Shown here in pieces: positions 10,516 through 16,271 of a stretch of DNA of 16,271 nt. The stretch lies in contig NZ_QUFB01000055.1 in the NCBI RefSeq assembly GCF_003478335.1, forward strand, positions 1 to 16,271, read 5' to 3'. A model generated the notes under the pieces. It worked only from the letters and a program-made list of their open reading frames with translations. It made no database searches and was not told the origin of the DNA. How positions within the stretch are numbered: position 1 is the first letter of the stretch; every line of letters begins with the position of its first letter. Position numbers and translations under genes: made by a program. Source of the DNA: Clostridium sp. AM49-4BH. Lineage in GTDB: Bacteria; Bacillota; Clostridia; Lachnospirales; Lachnospiraceae.

Positions 10516-13500
10516 ATGAAAAGAAACAAAAGAATAATGGCAATCATTATGACCATTGCTATGGTTCTGACATCGGCAAATCTGCCTCAGATCAGTATCA
10601 AAGCAAAGGCAGCAGTGACACCACCGGCAGAAAATATGAAGGATACAAGCATATTGACGGTAAAGGGAGATGATTTATCATCCAATTTAGGAAGTCATGT
10701 ATCAGGAGAGGCTTATAATGGATATCTCCAGTCTATGACAAAAGATTCAGCAAAGGCGGATTATTACAAAATCACATTTAAGGTAGCAGAGGGAACAGCA
10801 GAGGATACAAAGATCGTGACATTCCAGCCATATGATACTTCATATCAAGGATGGCAGGATAACATTATCAAATTATCCGATGCACAGTATGATGAAGAGA
10901 ATGCACAGTATGTTGCTTATATCAGTGGTGACAAGATTCGTGATTCTTATACGACAGGCGGCAAATTTAATGGTATTAATGTCAGCTTTTGTCAGGCAGA
11001 GCCTGCAATTACATTAACCGGTCTTTACACCAGCAAAGTGGTAGATCCGAATGCGACACCTTCTCCTGAAGAAGTAAGATGGGAAGAAGAGCAGAAAGTT
11101 GTTGTATGGGGTGATGATTCTAAGACAACATACGGACACGAGATTATGCAGGATGTCAGCGTACAGGATATTGTTGCAGGTCTTGGCGATGCAGGAAGCA
11201 AATTTGCATTCAGCAAAGTAAAAGGACAGAAAGTAACTGTATATATTAAAGTGACAAAATGTTCCAGATACTCACGTATTAAGATCAGTGGTGGTAATCT
11301 TGCAGCCAACAGTGTTACTTCCAACAAAGAATTGATCGGTGTTGACAATACGACCAATATGAAAGAAAACGGTGGCAGCGGTTACAAAAATAGTGCACAT
11401 TTTCTTCATGCCGGATGGGGAACTACAGGTGGTTATGGTTCCGGTATGGGGCAAAAAGAAAGTGCTATTTACAAATTTGCAGATTCTAGTGTAAAAACAG
11501 GAACGGAAGAATCTGCAGGTGTTCGTCTGAGAAGAATGACTACAGATGTAGAAGCATATATTTGTGGAATTAAGTTTGGTTCTGTAGGATCCGTTACAGT
11601 ATCTCAGCCGGATGCAGATGGAAAAGTAACATTCAAAGAAGGATTTGATGCTTCTAATGTTGAATCTTGGAACAAAGATGATACTGACGTAGAGCCAAAG
11701 CCGGAACCGGAACTTCGCGCTGATGAAGCAAAGGCAATCCAGACCATCATTGATACCTTCAAAGGCTACAAACAGTCTGAAATCTTAGATGAAACAGTTT
11801 GGAATACAATTAAGAGTGATATCAAAGATGCAGAAGCATTAGTAGCAGATGAGACATCTCTTTCTAAAGATATCAAGGCTTTAAGAAAACAGATGGAATC
11901 TTATAATGCGACGGTAACTGAGGAAATTGACCGTACCGCTACAAGAAATGGTTTGAAAGAGTCTATTGACTATTGCAAGTCATTGAAAGAAGGAGATTAT
12001 TCTAACAAAGATACATTTGCGAAACTTGCAGATGCTATTACGACAGCAGAAAAAGCATATACTAATGTTTCAGACACAAGATTAAATTATAAAGCAGCAA
12101 GAGATACTTTGGAAAAAGTACGTGTTGCTTTGACAAAGAACGTTTCCACGGAAAGTAGTAATCCGAAAACCTTCCGTATTCTTGATAAGAAAACGGTAAT
12201 CAAAGAAATGGGTGCCGGTATCAACTTAGGTAATACAATGGATGGAGGATTATATGATTCTTCAGAAACAGGATGGCAGGCATATAAGACAACCAAGGAT
12301 TATATCAAAGCACTTCATGATGCAGGATACAATACAGTTCGTATTCCGGTAACTTGGGGATCACATATTAACGATGATTATACAATTGACGAAGCATGGA
12401 TCAATCGTGTACAGGAGATTGTAGATTATTGTGTAGATCAGGATATGTACGCAATTGTTAATATCCATCATGATGGTGCAGCTAACCATGATGATCGTGG
12501 TAACAATACTCCAGCATGCTGGTTGGACACATATTCTCAAAATATTGAAAAGGTATATCAGAAATATGAGGGAGTATGGAATACTATTGCAAACCGCTTT
12601 AAGGATTACGATGAGCATGTAATCTTTGAGAGCATGAACGAGGTTACAGATGCACATGGAACAGCAACAAATGAAGACGATGCAGTGTTAAACGCATTGA
12701 ATCAGTTGTTCATTAACACAGTACGTGCAACAGGATCTAATAATACAAAGCGCTGGTTAGCAATTACCGGACGTTTTGCAACAACAGCTGCTATTACAAC
12801 AATGCCGGAGGACACATTGGCAGATAGCGGTGATCTTGGAACAACAAGATTAATGTTTGCAGTTCATATTTACAAATCTAATAACAATGTTAGATGGAGT
12901 TATGATGATTTGAAACAGTGGCAGAGTTCTATGAGTTCCAGCTACAAAAATGTTGGAAATCTTGATGTAAATATGCCGATTTATGTTGGTGAATATGGTG
13001 TTAGAACCAAAGCACAGAACGGATCTGCTACAGGCTATAACAATGCAGAGAGAGCGCTGAATTATGAAATGTGTGCAGCAATCGCAGACTTTTATAATGC
13101 AGTTCCGGTTGTATGGGATCAGGGAACAGGTAACTATTTAGGCGTTGAGACAGAGCAGGGTCTATTCACAGACTGGAACAGACCGGAGTTAAAACCGGTA
13201 TATGACGATGTTGTACACGGAACGATCCGTGGAACATTGGAAGCAGGAAAGAGCACTGATCTTTCCGAAAGAATGTCTGCGATTTATACAAGTTATGGTC
13301 ATGCAACGACATCAGACAATAGCGTTTCTAAAGATCCTGAGATCGAGAAAGCTACAGATATTGCGTTGAGTGATACAAAGGTAGAAATCAAAGCAGGCGA
13401 GAGAAAAACAATTACTGCAACACCAGACTCTTCTAGAGACATTGTTCTTTGGAGCACAGCCGATGATACAGTAGCAACAGTTTATGATGGAGTGATCCAT

Positions 13501-15389
13501 GCAAAAGCAGGCGGTGTAACAACAGTATATGCTAAGTCACAGTCTGGATCTGTAGAAAAGGCAATCAGGTAATTGTACAGTCTACAGGTGAAGAAACAGC
13601 AACAGCGATCAAAACAGAAAAAGCTTACTATGAGATGACAGAGGGTGACACATTAACATTAAATGCGTCATTAACACCAGCTGACAGCAAAGATGCTATT
13701 ACATACACATCTTCTAATACATCTATCGCAACAGTAAGCAGCTCTGGTAAAGTAACCGCAGAAAATGCAGGAAAGACATACATTATTGTTAAAGCAGCAA
13801 GTGGTGTAAGTACAATTGTTGCTATCAAAGTTAATAAGAAGTCTTCCAGCGGTACAGTAAATGTAACATTAAATGCACTATTTGCTAACGGATTAACAGA
13901 AAAGAGTGAGCCGGTAACAATGAATGGTGATGGACAGTATACTTTAACATTTGATTTGGATAAAGATCTGTCAGACGATGGCGTAAAAGCCGGAATTACC
14001 AAGTTAGAAGATCTCACTGCAATCTATATCCGTGATACAAACACATTGAAACCGGTCGTTTCAGCAGCATCGATTCGTTATGATAAGATCACTGTAAATG
14101 ACAAAGAACTTACCTTAAAGAAACTGGATTCTATGGATGCAGACGGATTCAAGAATTTGCTGAAAGACAACGGACAGCTTGATTCTAATGATCCGATCAA
14201 TGGATGGGATGGTTGCGCAGTAGAAGAAGTATCCATCAATTCCAGCAAACACAGTGTAAGTTTTACAGGTGTAGATAACCCAACAAAGATCTCTGTAACA
14301 TTTACCATTAAGGGAATGAAATTCTTCCCAGGTAAAGAAAAAGAGAAAGAGGCTACAAAGATGGAATCTGTTACGGCAAATAAGATTGTTATGCCGGAAA
14401 TTGGATCAAGTACAGAAATCGAATTAAATATGACTCCGGTTACAACAGATTCAGAAGTGACGTTCTATTCAACAGATAGTGCTGTAGCGGTAGTTGATAA
14501 TGCAGCACATACGGTAGATGCAGACGGAAAGATAAAAGTTAATGTAACAGCCGTAGGCAAAGGAACAACTACAATTGTCGGCATCACTGAAAATGGACTT
14601 AAGGTATTCTATACGGTAGGTGTAGGCGATATGTCTGCTGATGATTTAGCAGAGCCACAGGATCCAACACCAAGTGGATTAGATGGCAGTGAACCAGAAC
14701 CAACGCCGACAGTAGAGCCAACAGCAACGCCGACAGTAGAGCCAACAGTAACGCCGACAGTAGAGCCAACAGCAACGCCGACAGTAGAGCCAACAGCAAC
14801 TCCAACCAACAAACCTGCAGAACCGACATCACCTGCAAATGGAGCTAAAGACCAGAAGATTACAGCACCGGCTAAACTGACGAAAGCAATCGGCAGCAAA
14901 GCATTTGCAATTAAAGCAAAGACGGATGGAAATGGTAAATTGACATATAAGTCATCCAATACTAAAGTAGCAGCGATTAACGCTAAAGGTGTTATCAAAG
15001 TAAAAGCATATGGAACAACAAATATTGTAATCAATGCAGCAGCAACGAATAATTACAAAGCTGCGCAGAAAGTATGCAAATTAACAGTAACACCAAAGGC
15101 TGTTAAAGTTACTAAAGTGACAAGAGCAAAATCCGGCAAGAAGATTTCTTTGAAATGGAAGAAAGACAAGACAGTCAAAGGATATCAGGTTACATACTCT
15201 ACAGATAAGAAGTTCAAGAAGGGAGTAAAGAAAGTAACTGTTAAAAAGGCTAAGACTGTAAAGAAGACTATATCAAAGGGAATCAAGGCAAAGAAGAAAT
15301 GCTATGTAAAAGTACGTTCTTATGTCAAAGCTGGCGGAAAGACAATCTATGGACCATATTCAAAGGTTCGCAAGGTATCTGCAAAATAA
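10516..15389 (+). CDS. secreted multidomain GH5 endoglucanase, frameshifted near 13560
   Basis: A very large secreted beta-glucanase (1624 residues if the frameshift is repaired). Order: signal peptide (lysine-rich start, hydrophobic core, likely cut after AKA near residue 32); two beta-rich unassigned modules (about 35-174 and 190-372); a helical FIVAR-like segment (400-543); the GH5 catalytic domain (about 556-905) with GINLGNT, NIHHDG (His651/652), acid/base Glu709 in SMNEV and nucleophile Glu826 in VGEYG; Big2 Ig-like domains (946-1024 and 1029-1107); another beta module (1110-1271); a third Ig-like domain (1280-1375); a Pro-Thr linker (about 1392-1439); a fourth Ig-like domain; and a lysine-rich fibronectin-III-like end (about 1527-1624). 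No LPXTG, SLH or dockerin is seen. It probably cleaves beta-1,4-glucans such as cellulose or xyloglucan (a GH5_4-like look, tentative) at the cell surface. Confidence 0.88.
13552..13572 (+). other. single-base deletion breaking the GH5 gene
   Basis: The frame from 10516 reads SGSVEK then AIR and stops at 13570-13572. The -1 frame from 13560 reads GNQVIVQSTG, the expected end of the Ig-like strand, and stays open to 15389. One A or G is missing in the run AAAAGG (13556-13561). The next ATG in that frame is at 13635 but has no signal peptide and falls inside an Ig-like domain, so it is not an independent gene. Confidence 0.85.
14703..14798 (+). repeat. four tandem 24-base repeats encoding a Pro-Thr linker
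   Basis: Four copies of a 24-base unit (14703-14726, 14727-14750, 14751-14774, 14775-14798) encode TPTVEPTA, with the second copy ending in Val instead of Ala. The copies differ at only one base that I can see. Two partial units flank the array. The product is a flexible, extracellular Pro-Thr-Glu linker between Ig-like domains; such arrays easily gain or lose copies. Confidence 0.93.
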
Positions 15390-15428
15390 TTAGTCATATC
15401 ATGATGATAAAATTGCAGATATAATAAG

Positions 15429-15475
15429 AAGAGGCATGGTTTTATGTAAACATAGAATTATGCCTCTTTTGTTAT
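15429..15475 (+). terminator. rho-independent terminator after the GH5 gene
   Basis: AAGAGGCAT (15429-15437) pairs perfectly with ATGCCTCTT (15460-15468), and the inner ATGT/ACAT can extend the hairpin. The right arm runs into CTTTTGTTATCTT, a reasonable U-tract. It lies 40 bases after the GH5 stop. Confidence 0.85.
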
Positions 15476-15776
15476 CTTAAAATTAGAGGATTAACAATCT
15501 AAAACCATTTATAACATTTATCAGAAAATATAGTTCTATGAAAATAGTGTTTCAACATTTTATTTATGAAAACTACCCATACCGGAAGTAACTGTAAAAA
15601 CCATATATTGCATATTTGTGCGAGCACAAGCGCACTTTACCCTTATTTACACTTACATCATAATATAAAATGAAAAAGAAAAACATCTATATATTGTAGT
15701 AGAGAATGAAAATTATAAATAGATATAGAATAAAGAATAAATTTGTAAAAAAATGCAATAAAATTCAAAAATGTTG
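15476..15776. other. AT-rich spacer without a recognisable gene
   Basis: About 300 bases of very A+T-rich DNA with no coding potential I would support on either strand. The only local structure is a small hairpin, GTGCG (15618-15622) with CGCAC (15631-15635), in a more G+C-rich patch. Its role is unknown. No repeat or known RNA motif was seen. Confidence 0.6.
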
Positions 15777-15805
15777 TTGACATAATGGCAACAAATTGAT
15801 ATACT
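15777..15805 (+). promoter_or_regulatory. strong promoter of the tRNA-Ser gene
   Basis: TTGACA (15777-15782) and TATACT (15800-15805) are separated by 17 bases, and TGA before the -10 makes it an extended -10. Predicted transcription starts near the G at 15813, in GCTGACG, 25 bases before the mature tRNA. The -35 context GTTGTTGACA is shared with the rRNA promoter downstream. Confidence 0.85.
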
Positions 15806-15837
15806 AATTCTTGCTGACGGTAAAGAAAACGTCGTGA

Positions 15838-15925
15838 GGAGAAATACTCAAGAGGCTGAAGAGGCGCCCCTGCTAAGGGTGTAGGTCGGGCAACCGGCGC
15901 GAGGGTTCAAATCCCTCTTTCTCCG
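15838..15925 (+). tRNA. tRNA-Ser (anticodon GCU)
   Basis: An 88-base class II tRNA. The acceptor arms GGAGAAA (15838-15844) and TTTCTCC (15918-15924) pair fully, followed by discriminator G at 15925. The anticodon loop CTGCTAA gives anticodon GCU, read by stem CGCCC with GGGTG. A long variable arm (GTAGGTCGGGCAACCGGCGC region) and the T arm GAGGG-TTCAAAT-CCCTC follow; both the long arm and the G discriminator are typical of serine tRNAs. It decodes AGC and AGU. CCA is not encoded (the sequence continues TTAGA), so it must be added by the CCA-adding enzyme. It has its own promoter and lies just upstream of the rRNA operon. Confidence 0.95.
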
Positions 15926-15983
15926 TTAGAAATTCTACTTTTTATAATAAAAAAAGAATTTCAAAAAAAATTAAAAAAAGTTG

Positions 15984-16012
15984 TTGACAAGCTCTTCACA
16001 GTGTGATAATAT
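15984..16012 (+). promoter_or_regulatory. promoter of the rRNA operon
   Basis: TTGACA (15984-15989) is followed after 17 bases by TAATAT (16007-16012); GATAAT at 16005-16010 (spacing 15) is an alternative -10. The 17-base reading is favoured because the downstream GCTGACG (16020-16026) then sits at exactly the same distance as in the tRNA-Ser promoter. An A-rich tract (15946-15980) directly upstream could act as an UP element. Confidence 0.8.
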
Positions 16013-16019
16013 ATATCTC

Positions 16020-16254
16020 GCTGACGCACGAGAGAGCGAACAGCAAAGACCTGATAAGAGGTCAGAGAAACTTGATAACTGAATAGTAAAACAACCCTGA
16101 AAATTCTAAATAAAGGATGAGATGAAAACACATCCTAAAATAAAGATTTTCAATTCTGATCATTCATAAAACATGCTTTATGAAGATCGCGCGAGACCAA
16201 GACGAAAGTCAACGGTAAAAACGGAAGCCAAAGTGAAAACTAAGGCAGGAACTT
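16020..16254 (+). ncRNA. 5' leader of the 16S rRNA transcript
   Basis: About 235 bases between the predicted transcription start and the mature 16S end. It contains a hairpin GACCT (16048-16052) / AGGTC (16059-16063), followed by a boxA-like CTTGATAACTGAATAG (16071-16086). Hairpin-then-boxA order recalls rRNA antitermination leaders. The rest should include the 5' half of the pre-16S processing stem, whose partner lies outside the window. Confidence 0.55.
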
Positions 16255-16271
16255 AAACATGAGAGTTTGAT
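16255..16271 (+). rRNA. 16S ribosomal RNA, first 17 bases only
   Basis: AGAGTTTGAT at 16262-16271 is the universal 5' motif of 16S rRNA (E. coli positions 8-17), so the mature end is expected near 16255. The gene is cut by the window edge. Transcription runs away from oriC. Confidence 0.93.

Noticed and set aside
14703..14798. CRISPR array
   Set aside because: The repeats are contiguous, have no unique spacers and are in frame with a coding sequence.
14599..15034. Minus-strand open frames opposite the Pro-Thr repeat region
   Set aside because: They are low-complexity shadows (Leu/Ala or Val/Gly repeats) of the 24-base repeat and have no start signals.
13635..15389. Separate gene starting at ATG 13635 for an Ig-domain protein
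   Set aside because: The start lies inside an Ig-like domain, has no ribosome binding site or signal peptide, and the upstream codons in this frame continue the GH5 protein; it is the 3' part of the frameshifted gene.
15929..15962. Terminator between tRNA-Ser and the rRNA promoter
   Set aside because: GAAATTC (15929-15935) and GAATTTC (15956-15962) can pair, but the stem is AT-rich and is followed by an A-run rather than a U-tract, so termination on the plus strand is unlikely.

Overview
The window is the replication-origin region of a low-GC, Gram-positive-type genome, most likely a Clostridia member of the Lachnospiraceae (Roseburia/Butyrivibrio/Eubacterium-like). The evidence is the order dnaA - oriC - dnaN - S4 protein - recF - gyrB - gyrA, the A+T-rich sequence, strong AGGAGG-type ribosome binding sites, a two-subunit oxygen-sensitive class I fumarase, and a secreted glycoside hydrolase ending in bacterial Ig-like repeats and a very lysine-rich domain. 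The family assignment is inferred from gene content and protein style; the 16S gene is cut after 17 bases and cannot settle it.

Layout: 1-198 upstream region of dnaA; 199-1566 dnaA; 1567-1911 oriC, with five to six DnaA boxes, a DnaA-trio array and an AT-rich unwinding element; 1912-3015 dnaN; 3036-3251 a small S4-domain RNA-binding protein; 3251-4339 recF; 4356-6277 gyrB, interrupted by a one-base deletion near 5958; 6304-8766 gyrA; 8837-9679 and 9740-10267 fumarase alpha and beta subunits; 10268-10515 a leader with promoter candidates; 10516-15389 a very large secreted GH5 endoglucanase, also interrupted by a one-base deletion near 13560 (1624 residues if repaired); a terminator at 15429-15475; about 300 bases of AT-rich spacer; a promoter and tRNA-Ser(GCU) gene at 15838-15925; then the promoter, leader and first bases of a 16S rRNA gene at the right edge.

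Every gene is on the plus strand, so from oriC the whole block is transcribed in the direction of rightward fork movement. DnaA opens oriC, DnaN is the polymerase clamp, RecF helps repair stalled forks, and GyrA/GyrB remove the supercoils made by the fork and by the nearby rRNA operon. Fumarase and the surface polysaccharidase are unrelated to replication; the enzyme lies in a high-dosage position beside an rRNA operon.

I found no wholly new system. The observations most worth checking are the complete DnaA-trio unwinding module, an Asp-to-His change at a DNA-contacting position of DnaA, glycine at the GyrA quinolone-resistance position equivalent to E. coli Asp87, two stable-RNA promoters with the same downstream element at the same distance, the two single-base frameshifts, and the several unassigned modules of the GH5 enzyme.
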